NCBI RefSeq assembly: GCF_036186745.1
Contig: NZ_CP108086.1
Location: 7,068,001-7,132,000 of the forward strand
DNA: 64,000 bases
Reading direction: 5' to 3'
Origin: Microbispora hainanensis
GTDB lineage: Bacteria; Actinomycetota; Actinomycetes; Streptosporangiales; Streptosporangiaceae
Shown: one piece after another, positions 51,767 through 59,766 of the stretch
Layout: each line of letters starts with the position of its first letter
Position numbering within the stretch: position 1 is the stretch's first letter
Notes under the pieces: generated by a model
Databases searched by the model: none
The model's input: only the letters and a program-made list of their open reading frames with translations
Told to the model about the DNA's origin: nothing
Made by a program: the position numbers and the translations under genes

Positions 51767-52234
51767 GTGAAATCGCTCGACGACGTAGACCGGTCGTTGC
51801 TCCAGGCACTCGCCCGGGACGGCCGCGCTCCGGTGCGGGCCCTCGCCCGCGACCTCGCGCTCGGCGACAGCACGGTGTCCGTCCGGTTGCGCAGGCTGCG
51901 CGAGAGCGGCGCGCTGACCGCCATCCGCGTCGAGGTGGACCCGGCGGCGCTGGGACGGCCGATCCAGGCCCTCGTACGCGTCCGGCTGCGCCACGGCGTG
52001 ACCTGCGGAACCTACGAGCGGCGGCTGCGCGAGATGCCCGCGGTGCTGAGCGCGCTGGTCCTGCTCGGCGACGCCGACATCGAGGTGCGGGTGGCCTGCC
52101 GGAACATGGACGACCTCGAACTGGCGGTGGCGACGCTCCGCGAGGCGGGCGCCGCCACCACCAGCACCCAGATCGTGACCCGTACGGTCACCGGACTCGG
52201 CCAGGCGCTCCTGGCGGAGAAGAGAACGAAATGA
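51767..52234 (+). CDS. Lrp/AsnC-family transcriptional regulator
   Basis: This 155-residue regulator has an N-terminal helix-turn-helix (LDDVDRSLLQALARDGRAPV, then LALGDSTVSVRLRRLRESGAL) and a C-terminal RAM-type ligand-binding domain (IQALVRVRLRHG, VLSALVLLGDADIEVRVAC). The GTG at 51767 has AGGAGG about 10 nt upstream; an ATG at 51737 is an in-frame alternative. Its stop overlaps the LysA start (ATGA), so it is co-transcribed with that decarboxylase and probably regulates it in response to lysine or a related amino acid. Confidence 0.9.
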   Translation: MKSLDDVDRSLLQALARDGRAPVRALARDLALGDSTVSVRLRRLRESGALTAIRVEVDPAALGRPIQALVRVRLRHGVTCGTYERRLREMPAVLSALVLLGDADIEVRVACRNMDDLELAVATLREAGAATTSTQIVTRTVTGLGQALLAEKRTK

Positions 52235-53559
52235 GCCTGCTGATCACACCTCCGCGTACGACGGAGACGGCCCACGGCCCCTGGCCGGCCACCGCGCGCT
52301 TCGGCCCCGGCGGGCACGCCGAGGTCGGCGGCGTCGACCTGCTGGAGGTGGCCGGGCGCTTCGGCACCCCGGCGTACGTCATGGACGAGGCGGACGTGCG
52401 CCTGCGCTGCCGCGCCTACCGCGCCGCGCTGCCCCGGGCCGAAGTCGCGTACGCCGCGAAGGCCTTCTGGTGCCGCGCCATGGCCTCTTGGATCCGATAC
52501 GAGGGGCTCGCACTCGACGTGTGCTCGGCCGGTGAGCTGGCCGTGGCGCGGGCCGCAGGCTTCCCCCCGGACCGGATCATCTTCCACGGCAACGCCAAGA
52601 CCCCCGCGGACCTGCGCGCGGCCGTGGAGCAGCGGGTCGGCCGCATCGTCATCGACGATCTCACCGAGATCAACCGTCTCACCGCGCTCGTCCCCGTGGG
52701 GATGCGGCAGAAGGTGCTGGTGCGGGTGATTCCCGACATCGAAGCCGGGGCGCACGCCGCCATCCGCACCGGCGGCGAGGACCACAAGTTCGGGCTGTCG
52801 ATCGCGGCCGGTGGGGCGCGGGAGGCGGTGAACCGGATCCTCCACCAGGCACGCCTTGAGCTGGTCGGCCTGCACTGCCATCTGGGATCCCAGATCACCG
52901 CGATCGGGCCGTACGAGCAGTGCGCGCGTGTCCTGGTGGACCAGCTCGCGCGGATCCGCGACGCGCACGGGGTGACGCTGCCCCAGCTCGACCTCGGCGG
53001 CGGTCACGCCATCGCGTACACGAACGGGCAGGCCGGCCTGGCTCCCTCCCGGCTCGGCGCGCTGGCCGCGACCGTCGAGAGGCACTGCGCGGGCATCGGC
53101 CTGCCGGCGCCGCGGCTGACCGTCGAACCCGGACGGGCCGTCGCCGGGCCCGCCGGCGTGACGCTCTACCGTGTGATCACGGTCAAGAAGGGGCTGCGCC
53201 GCACGTACGTCGCCGTCGACGGAGGCATGAGCGACAATCCCCGGCCCGCGATGTACGGCTCGCGATACGAGATGCGCATGATCGGCCGCGCGACGCACGA
53301 GGGCACACGCGACTTCACCGTGGTCGGCCACCACTGCGAGAGCGGGGACACGCTGGCCGAGGCCGCCGCGCTCCCCGCCGACATCCGCCCCGGCGACGTG
53401 CTCGCCGTCGCCGCCACCGGCGCCTACAACCACTCGATGGCCTCGACGTACAACATGACCGGGCGCCCGCCGGTCGTCGCCGTGAGCCGGGGCAAGGCCC
53501 GCCTCGTCGTCCGCCGCGAGGGCCTCGACGACCTGATGCGCCGCGATGTCGGCCTCTGA
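52231..53559 (+). CDS. lysA: Diaminopimelate decarboxylase-type PLP enzyme (LysA)
   Basis: This 442-residue fold-type III PLP decarboxylase should convert meso-diaminopimelate to lysine in the cytoplasm. The PLP-binding lysine is Lys77 in VAYAAKAFWC. HCHLGSQITAIGPY, the GGGH glycine loop, VEPGRAVAGPAG and the dimer-contributed CESGDTL motif with the reactive Cys are all present, and YNHSMASTYNMTGRP closes the site. An N-terminal tail of about 30 residues is usual for the type. Coupling to an AsnC regulator rather than to threonine/homoserine genes suggests a second, specialised copy. The start overlaps the upstream stop. Confidence 0.92.
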   Translation: MSLLITPPRTTETAHGPWPATARFGPGGHAEVGGVDLLEVAGRFGTPAYVMDEADVRLRCRAYRAALPRAEVAYAAKAFWCRAMASWIRYEGLALDVCSAGELAVARAAGFPPDRIIFHGNAKTPADLRAAVEQRVGRIVIDDLTEINRLTALVPVGMRQKVLVRVIPDIEAGAHAAIRTGGEDHKFGLSIAAGGAREAVNRILHQARLELVGLHCHLGSQITAIGPYEQCARVLVDQLARIRDAHGVTLPQLDLGGGHAIAYTNGQAGLAPSRLGALAATVERHCAGIGLPAPRLTVEPGRAVAGPAGVTLYRVITVKKGLRRTYVAVDGGMSDNPRPAMYGSRYEMRMIGRATHEGTRDFTVVGHHCESGDTLAEAAALPADIRPGDVLAVAATGAYNHSMASTYNMTGRPPVVAVSRGKARLVVRREGLDDLMRRDVGL

Positions 53560-53983
53560 CACGAGCGTGGGAGACGTCGTGCGCACCTCCTCGGCCGGAC
53601 GCGTCCTCGCCGCCGCGCTCCTGATGGTCGCCTGCGCGACCAGCGCAAGCGTCGGCGCGCTACTGACCCGCAACACGGACACCTACGCCGACGGCCACCG
53701 GCGGATGACCGCCCACGTCGTACGGGTGCTGCGGACCCCCGTCGCCGCCGGAGGTCGCCGAGCACGCCCTCTCCCGGCACACCCGGCCGGACGCACGTGG
53801 CCGCCGGCAGGGTCCGGGGGCCCGCCTCGGCGCGAGTCCGTGTGCGGCGTGGTCAGTCGTCCTCGGGGATCGGGCGAGCGAGATGCCGGGTCGCGAGTTC
53901 GATCAGGGCGGCCGAGGTCGCCGGCCAGATGCGCGCCGTGCTGTCCCGGCCGGCCGTGGCGAGATATCGGCCGTCCGGGCTGA
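53546..53983 (+). CDS. Hypothetical membrane/secreted protein, perhaps truncated
   Basis: The ATG at 53546 overlaps the lysA stop by 14 nt; a GTG at 53579 with GGGAGA upstream is a second choice. Residues about 15-45 form a hydrophobic helix (RVLAAALLMVACATSASVGALL), followed by NTDTYADGHRRMTAHVVRVL. After about residue 70 the frame becomes Arg/Pro/Gly-rich and overlaps the 3' end of the convergent STAND gene, so the true C-terminus may have been lost. No family is recognised. Confidence 0.35.
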   Translation: MSASDTSVGDVVRTSSAGRVLAAALLMVACATSASVGALLTRNTDTYADGHRRMTAHVVRVLRTPVAAGGRRARPLPAHPAGRTWPPAGSGGPPRRESVCGVVSRPRGSGERDAGSRVRSGRPRSPARCAPCCPGRPWRDIGRPG

Positions 53984-56900
53984 AGGACAGGCCCCATACG
54001 GCTTCTTCGTGCCTCACTCGTGCCACCTCGGACGGCTCCTGGGCGCCACGCACGGACCATATTCGTACGTCACCGTCCTGGCACCCTGCCGCGAGGTGGC
54101 TGCCGTCAGGGCTGAAGGCCACCGACTCCACGGCGGCGTCGTGCCGGATGTCCAGTGGTGCGTCCTCCCCGTGAACCGGCCAGATGCGCGCGTATTCGGC
54201 GCTGGCCGTGGCGAGCCTCCTCCCCCCTCGCGCGAAGCTGACACCCCAGACGATGTCGGTGTGCCGCAGCACTCTGCGGACCTCGCCGTCGGCGATCGAC
54301 CAGAGGCGTGCGCATCTGTCCGCGCAGGCCGTGGCCAGCAGCTTCCCGTCCGGGCTGAACTCGACACCCCACACCGTTTCGTCGTGGGGGAACTGCGCGA
54401 TGAGGTTCCCGGTCTCCATCTCCCAGATGCGGGCGATCCGATCGGCCCCACCTGTCGCGAGCAGGCGCGAGTCGAGGCTCAGCGCGATGCTTCTTATCCA
54501 GTCGGGATGCGGCAACTCCGCGATCTCACGGCCCGTGCCGATTTCCCGCACGCGGGCGTGGCCGTCGGCACCCGCGCTGGCGAGCAGCCTTCCGTCAACG
54601 GAGAACGCCACGGACTGCGCGGGTCCGGTGTGCGAGTAGCCGGACATACTGGTTCCCGACGCGACGTCCCAGACCTGCACTTCGCCGCAGTAGCATGCCG
54701 TAGCCACCCGAGTGCCCTGGTGGTCGAAGGCGACCGCCTCGACCCAGGAGTCATGCGTCAGGCGTGCGATCTCATCCGAGGCATGGACATTCCACACACA
54801 GGCCGTCGCATCGGCGCCGGCGGTGGCCAGCTTGGCCCCGTCCGGGCTGAAGACCACCCAGTTGACCGGTCCGTCATGCGCGACCCGTGCGGCTTCGTTT
54901 CCCGTACGCGCGTCCCAGACGTGCGCGGTCTTGCTGTCCCCCGCGACGGCGAGCCGGGTGCCGTCCGGGCTGAAGGCGATGCTCTCCACTGAGCCTTCAT
55001 GGTGCAGGTGCTGGATCGGTGTTCCGCTCTGCGCGTCCCAGATGCGTGCGCTTCCGTCACGGCCGGCGGTGGCGAGAAGGCTGCCGTCCGGGCTGAAGGC
55101 CACGGTGCGGACCCAGCCGCTGTGCTTGAGCCGGTTCTCTTCCTGGATGCGGGTCCGCCCTCCGGTCGCGACGATGTTGTTGATCCTTTCCGCCGTCCAG
55201 ATCCGCGCCCGCTCGTCGCGGCTGGCCGAAGCGAGCGCGCCGTCGGCGCTGAAGACCACGGCACGGACCCATCCGTCATGGGGCAGCCGCGCGATCTCCA
55301 CGCCGGTGGGGACGGCCCAGAGGCCCACGGTCGCGTCGGCGCTCGCGGTCGCGAGCACGCTGCCCCCGGGGTGGAACGCCAGATTGCGCACGACGTCGTC
55401 GTGCGCCATCGTCGCGAGCAGATGCCCGCCACGCGGGTCCCACAGGCGTGCTCTCCCGTCGCCGCACGCGGTGGCGAGGAACCGGCCGTCCGGGCTGAAG
55501 TCCACGGCCCATACGGTGTCGCCGTGCGGCAGCGAGCCGACCGGCGTTCCCGTCCGGACGTCGTAGATCTTCGCCTGATCCTCGTGACCGCCTGTGGCGA
55601 GGAGCCCCCCGTCCGGGCTGAAGGCGATCGACCAGACGGCCATCGCGTTCCGGATGGTCACTCGCGCCCGCCCGGTGGCCGCCTCCCACACGCATACGGT
55701 GCCGTCGAAGCCCGCCGTCGCGAGATGGAATCCGTCGGGGCTGTACGCCACACAGCGCACGGCGTCGTCGTGCTCAAGGCGAAGTTCGGGCTTGGTCGTG
55801 CTGGCGAGCGCCTCGCGCAGTGCCCGATCCCCCTTGAACAGGGGCATGCGCTCCAGGGAACGGATGGCGAGGTCCAGCGCCGTGGTCGGGGTCTCCGCCG
55901 GGGAGAGCCGGGCGAACTCGGATTGCTCGGCCAGGCGCGTCGCCTCGTTGTACGCGAGAAGGCGCTCCTGGTTGCGCTGTTCCTCACGGTGCACCTCCAT
56001 GCTGTGGACGACGTAGGGCATGACGCCCATCGCATGGTGCGGATGCTCCTCCACCACCTTGAAGGCGCGCTCGAGCAGCGGCGCGGGCAACACGAATTTG
56101 GGATCCTGGTCGTGGTTCTCCCATTGGGACTTGTAGCCCTGGATCACCCCCACCATGGCGAGGACCTCGCTGTCCCGTGCCAGCAGGTCCCGCAGGCGAT
56201 CCCAGCCGCGGAGCAACGCCTCGTGGACGACTTCGACCGTCTCGCCGTTGAAGGTCACCAGCCGCTTGTCGTGCAGGATCCCGGCCACCTCCAGGTCGTC
56301 CGGGGAGAGCCGGTCCCGGCGCACCGGTTGCGCATAGTCGCTCGTGCCCGGAGTGACCAGCATGGTGAAGATCCGCTCTGCCGCGTCTCGCTGTCGTTGC
56401 GGAAGGCCCTCGATGACCTTGTCGGCGTACTTCGAAAGGGCGCTGGCCCCGCCCATGTCCTCGTACGTCTTCCGCGTCAGCCGCCACGGCGGGTCCTGGA
56501 GGGGCCACATGCTGTGCAGCACGAACTGGAGGAGCGGCAGCCGTCCCGGCTGCCGGCCGAAATCCGCGCAGAGCGCTTCGATCAGGTCCTCGTCGCACAC
56601 GACCGGGTGTTCGGGATCGGCCAGGCGCGCGGGTTCGGTGATGGCGGTTCGGAGGTCCACGTCCGACAGCGCGCGCAGCACCCGGGAACGCATCTGAAGA
56701 TATTCGCCAAGGCGTTGGTGCTGGAGCAGACCGCCGAAGTGCTCCTCCCGGATGGTCAGGACGACGGTGATGTCGGCCTGTTCCGACGGCCTCAGCTCTG
56801 TGGCGGTCTCCGCCAGCAGGTCGAGGAAGGTGGAACGTTCCCCGGCATCGGTGCAGCGCGTGAGGATCTCCTCGGCCTGGTCGACCACCACGACCAGCCG

Positions 56901-57941
56901 ATCCACATTCAGCCCGATCGCCAGCCGGCGCCCCGCGTCCCGCAGGCCCAGCTCCAGCAGGCGAGAACGCCACCGCTCGATCTGGGACTGCTGGACCTGG
57001 GCGTCACGGCCTTCGGCGGCGGCGAACTCACGGGCCAGCGCGAACATCGGCAGCTCCCCCGGCCGGAGGCGCACAGCGTGCATCGACGATCCACTCCGGA
57101 GCGATTCACGGCGGAGCCGTGGGATGAGCCCTGCATTCACCACGGACGACTTCCCGCAGCCCGAAGGGCCCGTCACGGCGAGCAGCCTGCGGGACCTGGC
57201 GTCATCGACGAGTTGCTCGACGAAGCCGGCGCGGCCGAAGAACAGCTCGGCGTCCGACTCTTCGAAGGGCAACAGCCCACGGTAGGGATTGCGGGGCGGC
57301 CGGTGAAGGACCGCGGGCCAGGCCGCGGCGAGCGCGTGCAGCCCGATCATGTAGATCTGCTCGTCACCGGCGATCGCCTGGAGCATGCCCACGACCTCAC
57401 CGCTGTCCCGGTGCCAGACCGGCCCGCCGCTGAAGCCGGGCGCGGCCGTCATGCGTGATGTGATTCGCCGATCGACCTGGCTGCGGACCGGGTCTGCCGC
57501 CCCGAGAAGCTCGCCGGTGACGTGCCCCATCACTCGCCGGTTATGCAGGAATCCCCATACCTGGACGTAGGTCCCGGCCGGGCTGCCGGTCACGCGGAGC
57601 CTGGCCGGGGCGGTCGACTGAGGCGGCGGCTCCAGCAGTTCCAGGCCGGCGATGTCGCTCCACTCGAAGGGGTGGACGCCGCCCGGTCGCCACCTGACGA
57701 TCTTGGCCGGACGGACGTGGCTGTGGCGGCCGTCGCCCCCGAGCGGAAAGTCGACGAAGATCAGAGTGTCATCCGGGGGTCCGGCTGGTTCACGCTGTTC
57801 CCGGCCGAGCGCCGAGTTGACGACATGCGCGCATGTCACGATCTGTTGCTGACCGACCAGGAAGCCGAGGCCCACAGGCCGATTGCCGTTTGCGAGGATG
57901 CGGACCGTCGCGCGTTCCGGCCGGGATCCGCTTCCGGTCAT
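53853..57941 (-). CDS. Trypsin-STAND NTPase-WD40 protein
   Basis: This 1362-residue three-part protein starts with a trypsin-like protease domain (about residues 1-215) with His39 (VTCAHVV), Asp96 (FEWSDIAGL) and Ser171 (APGFSGGPV). A STAND-type P-loop NTPase follows (about 225-650): FFGR entry motif, Walker A TGPSGCGKSS at 257-266 and Walker B VVVVDQAEE at 350-358. From about residue 720, 15 WD40 repeats (FSPDGxxLATAxxDxxARIW type) can form two propellers. The design is that of bacterial NTPase conflict/apoptosis regulators in which ligand sensing by the propeller would activate the protease. Its ATG overlaps the stop of the Trypco1 gene. No frameshift or lost catalytic residue is seen. Confidence 0.93.
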   Translation of the reverse strand: MTGSGSRPERATVRILANGNRPVGLGFLVGQQQIVTCAHVVNSALGREQREPAGPPDDTLIFVDFPLGGDGRHSHVRPAKIVRWRPGGVHPFEWSDIAGLELLEPPPQSTAPARLRVTGSPAGTYVQVWGFLHNRRVMGHVTGELLGAADPVRSQVDRRITSRMTAAPGFSGGPVWHRDSGEVVGMLQAIAGDEQIYMIGLHALAAAWPAVLHRPPRNPYRGLLPFEESDAELFFGRAGFVEQLVDDARSRRLLAVTGPSGCGKSSVVNAGLIPRLRRESLRSGSSMHAVRLRPGELPMFALAREFAAAEGRDAQVQQSQIERWRSRLLELGLRDAGRRLAIGLNVDRLVVVVDQAEEILTRCTDAGERSTFLDLLAETATELRPSEQADITVVLTIREEHFGGLLQHQRLGEYLQMRSRVLRALSDVDLRTAITEPARLADPEHPVVCDEDLIEALCADFGRQPGRLPLLQFVLHSMWPLQDPPWRLTRKTYEDMGGASALSKYADKVIEGLPQRQRDAAERIFTMLVTPGTSDYAQPVRRDRLSPDDLEVAGILHDKRLVTFNGETVEVVHEALLRGWDRLRDLLARDSEVLAMVGVIQGYKSQWENHDQDPKFVLPAPLLERAFKVVEEHPHHAMGVMPYVVHSMEVHREEQRNQERLLAYNEATRLAEQSEFARLSPAETPTTALDLAIRSLERMPLFKGDRALREALASTTKPELRLEHDDAVRCVAYSPDGFHLATAGFDGTVCVWEAATGRARVTIRNAMAVWSIAFSPDGGLLATGGHEDQAKIYDVRTGTPVGSLPHGDTVWAVDFSPDGRFLATACGDGRARLWDPRGGHLLATMAHDDVVRNLAFHPGGSVLATASADATVGLWAVPTGVEIARLPHDGWVRAVVFSADGALASASRDERARIWTAERINNIVATGGRTRIQEENRLKHSGWVRTVAFSPDGSLLATAGRDGSARIWDAQSGTPIQHLHHEGSVESIAFSPDGTRLAVAGDSKTAHVWDARTGNEAARVAHDGPVNWVVFSPDGAKLATAGADATACVWNVHASDEIARLTHDSWVEAVAFDHQGTRVATACYCGEVQVWDVASGTSMSGYSHTGPAQSVAFSVDGRLLASAGADGHARVREIGTGREIAELPHPDWIRSIALSLDSRLLATGGADRIARIWEMETGNLIAQFPHDETVWGVEFSPDGKLLATACADRCARLWSIADGEVRRVLRHTDIVWGVSFARGGRRLATASAEYARIWPVHGEDAPLDIRHDAAVESVAFSPDGSHLAAGCQDGDVRIWSVRGAQEPSEVARVRHEEAVWGLSFSPDGRYLATAGRDSTARIWPATSAALIELATRHLARPIPEDD

Positions 57942-58285
57942 GACGGCGGATTCTCCGGAGCCCAGGTCATGGTGACGTTGAACGACGCTTCGGCGGTTCC
58001 CTTCGTGAAGATCAACCCCAACTCGCCGCCGAACTTCAGGCCGAACTCCACCTGGATCTCCTTGGGCGGGCGAGCGGCCGTCTGGAGTTTCGTCATTATC
58101 GTCTCGATGACGGGTCTGATGTCGTCCAGTGCCGCCGACAGCGACCGCGAAGCCTCTTCCAGCCTTCCGTCGATACCCGAAGAGGCCAGCTCCAGCGCGT
58201 CATTTGCATCTATTTCGGCTATGAGATAGTTACTAGTGCCGGATTGTCCGTCTCCGATCGGAATGCGAACTTGGGTCGAGCTCAC
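57938..58285 (-). CDS. Trypco1 (CU044_2847-type) trypsin-co-occurring domain protein
   Basis: This 115-residue protein opens with STQVRIPIGDGQSGTSNYLI, has a helical middle (SRSLSAALDDIRPVIETI) and ends in beta-strands KEIQVEFGLKFGGELGLIF and ASFNVTMTWA, the pattern of the Trypco1 family found next to trypsin-like proteases in NTP-dependent conflict systems. The GTG at 58285 has GGAGG 4 nt upstream and the stop overlaps the start of the protease-NTPase gene (ATGA), so the two are made together. It is probably a partner or substrate of the protease; the biochemistry is unknown. Confidence 0.88.
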   Translation of the reverse strand: MSSTQVRIPIGDGQSGTSNYLIAEIDANDALELASSGIDGRLEEASRSLSAALDDIRPVIETIMTKLQTAARPPKEIQVEFGLKFGGELGLIFTKGTAEASFNVTMTWAPENPPS

Positions 58286-58429
58286 GTTGCCTCCGACTGT
58301 CCCACAGCTCCCGATATCAACGGTAATCGGTAAACGCTTCGGACGAGAGTGGGGTTGCGGTAATACGTACAATGTGGTCCACGCGATATGGGTGATCTGA
58401 CCCCGCACCGGCCGTCCTCGGAGGCCCCC
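58286..58429. promoter_or_regulatory. Divergent promoter region of the Trypco1/STAND block
   Basis: CGGTAAT occurs twice (starting 58321 and about 58359) and TACAAT at 58368-58373 is a good -10 for the rightward gene, though no clear -35 is visible. The region is unusually AT-rich for this window. Confidence 0.45.
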
Positions 58430-59287
58430 ATGCGTTCTCCGGCGTTCGCCGTCACGTTGCTGGTGGTCCACGCCGCCTCCCTCGGAAGCTCGGTGGTCAT
58501 CCTTGCCGGTTCCCCCCTCGGGGTGGCCGGGTGGACGGCGGTCGGGCTGCTCGCGGTGTCGGGCCTGACACTCGTGTTCGCGCTTCTGCACATCGTCCGG
58601 CAACTGCCCGTGAGCGTGACGCACCTGCAGGATGCCGTGCACTCCCTCACCAACGGCGAGTCCCGGCTGAAGGCGACCTATTACAAGGCCGACCGCGCCG
58701 AGGACATCGAAAGGCTGCACCGTGATGCGGGCGAAGTCATCCGCAGAGCCCCGCGCGGCGCCCAGATCTATGCGGTCAATTCCTACGTGGAGGTATTCAA
58801 GGCGTCCAACGATCCGCGGTGGACGCATATCCAACGTGCCTATCTCAGCGAGTTCGAAAGGCGGTTCGGCGAGGTCACCTATCACCGGATCATCCAGTCC
58901 GACGGCAACGGCGATCGCAGCCCCGGGCACCTCGCCGAACAACTCACGCCCGCTTACCTGCACCACTACCGGAGCATCGCCAGGCACAGCGCCAAATGGG
59001 GAGCGCAGCGTCTGCGCGTCGCCGAGGTCCGAGCAACTCTCCCCACGTCTTTCGTCCTGGTCAAACACGAGGACGGCGGCTCGATCATCTGGCAGATTCA
59101 CAAACACGCCCCGAACCTGCGTGATCAGGACGCCGTACAGATCATGGGGATCTTCATCATCACCGACCCGGAGGGGCTTTTCGTCCGGCACTTCATGTCG
59201 TGGTTCCGCGACATGGACCACCGGCAGCTGAGAACGCTGACGGAAACGGACCTGCAACCCCCCGACGGTGTCCCCGCGTCCGATTGA
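58430..59287 (+). CDS. Two-TM membrane protein with a conserved-looking cytoplasmic domain, divergent from the STAND gene
   Basis: This 285-residue protein has two membrane helices (about residues 6-28 and 33-55) and a soluble domain of about 200 residues. The soluble part reads IYAVNSYVEVFKASNDPRW, IQRAYLSEFERRFGEVTYHR, SFVLVKHEDGGSIIWQIHKH and MGIFIITDPEGLFVRHFMSW. The strand-helix order faintly recalls the phospholipase D fold, but no HxK(x)4D motif is present. The ATG at 58430 has GGAGG 5 nt upstream; an in-frame ATG at 58388 has none. It shares a 144-bp control region with the Trypco1-STAND pair, so it may be a membrane effector or sensor of that system. I do not recognise the family. 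Confidence 0.75.
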   Translation: MRSPAFAVTLLVVHAASLGSSVVILAGSPLGVAGWTAVGLLAVSGLTLVFALLHIVRQLPVSVTHLQDAVHSLTNGESRLKATYYKADRAEDIERLHRDAGEVIRRAPRGAQIYAVNSYVEVFKASNDPRWTHIQRAYLSEFERRFGEVTYHRIIQSDGNGDRSPGHLAEQLTPAYLHHYRSIARHSAKWGAQRLRVAEVRATLPTSFVLVKHEDGGSIIWQIHKHAPNLRDQDAVQIMGIFIITDPEGLFVRHFMSWFRDMDHRQLRTLTETDLQPPDGVPASD

Positions 59288-59308
59288 GGTGCCTCGGAAG
59301 GAGGCGCG

Positions 59309-59662
59309 ATGGACCCCCACGAAAAGCTCATCAGAACACTCTTCTCGACGATCGACGCGAGTGACTGGGCCACGCTCAGAACGCTGGTCACGAGCGACGT
59401 CACCTACGACCGTCCGGGCTTCCCCGAGATCAACGGCGTGGACGATCTCTGCGACTTCTACCAGGCGAAGCGTCCGATCGGCGCGGGAGTCCACGAGTTG
59501 CGCTCCGTGGTGAGCGGCGCGCTCCAGGGCTTCTGCTGGGGTCACTTCAACGGTGTGTCCAGGGAGGGCGCGCCGCTGAACGAACTCTTCGCCGACTGGT
59601 TCGAGTTCCATGACGGCCGGATCCACCGCCGCCGGACCTTCTTCTACCGGCCTGCCATCTGA
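59309..59662 (+). CDS. SnoaL/NTF2-like protein
   Basis: This 117-residue protein has the cone-like NTF2 pattern: an opening helix (KLIRTLFSTIDASDWATLRTL), VTSDVTYDRPGFPEINGVDD with an acidic pair, a helix with FYQAKRPIGAGVHEL and two long strands ending WFEFHDGRIHRRRTFFY. Family members are small enzymes or ligand-binding proteins. The ATG at 59309 has GGAAGGAGG upstream and lies 21 bp after the two-TM gene, so it belongs to that transcript. A terminator follows. Confidence 0.8.
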   Translation: MDPHEKLIRTLFSTIDASDWATLRTLVTSDVTYDRPGFPEINGVDDLCDFYQAKRPIGAGVHELRSVVSGALQGFCWGHFNGVSREGAPLNELFADWFEFHDGRIHRRRTFFYRPAI

Positions 59663-59706
59663 GCAGGCCCGGGTGACCGGGGGCGCACGGCGGGCGCGCC
59701 GTGCCA

Positions 59707-59742
59707 GCGGCCGGCGCGCCTCCGTACGGGCACGCCGGCCGC
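59707..59742. terminator. Terminator hairpin between convergent genes
   Basis: 10-bp arms (59707-59716 with 59733-59742) with a 16-nt loop, followed by TTTCG, lie 45 bp after the SnoaL-like gene and just beyond the convergent LLM gene. Confidence 0.65.
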
Positions 59743-59766
59743 TTTCGCTCACGCGGGCGCTGCCTC

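Noticed and set aside
50522..52234. 570-codon + strand ORF ending with the AsnC regulator
   Set aside because: Only the last 155 codons are protein-like; the rest is antisense to the APC permease.
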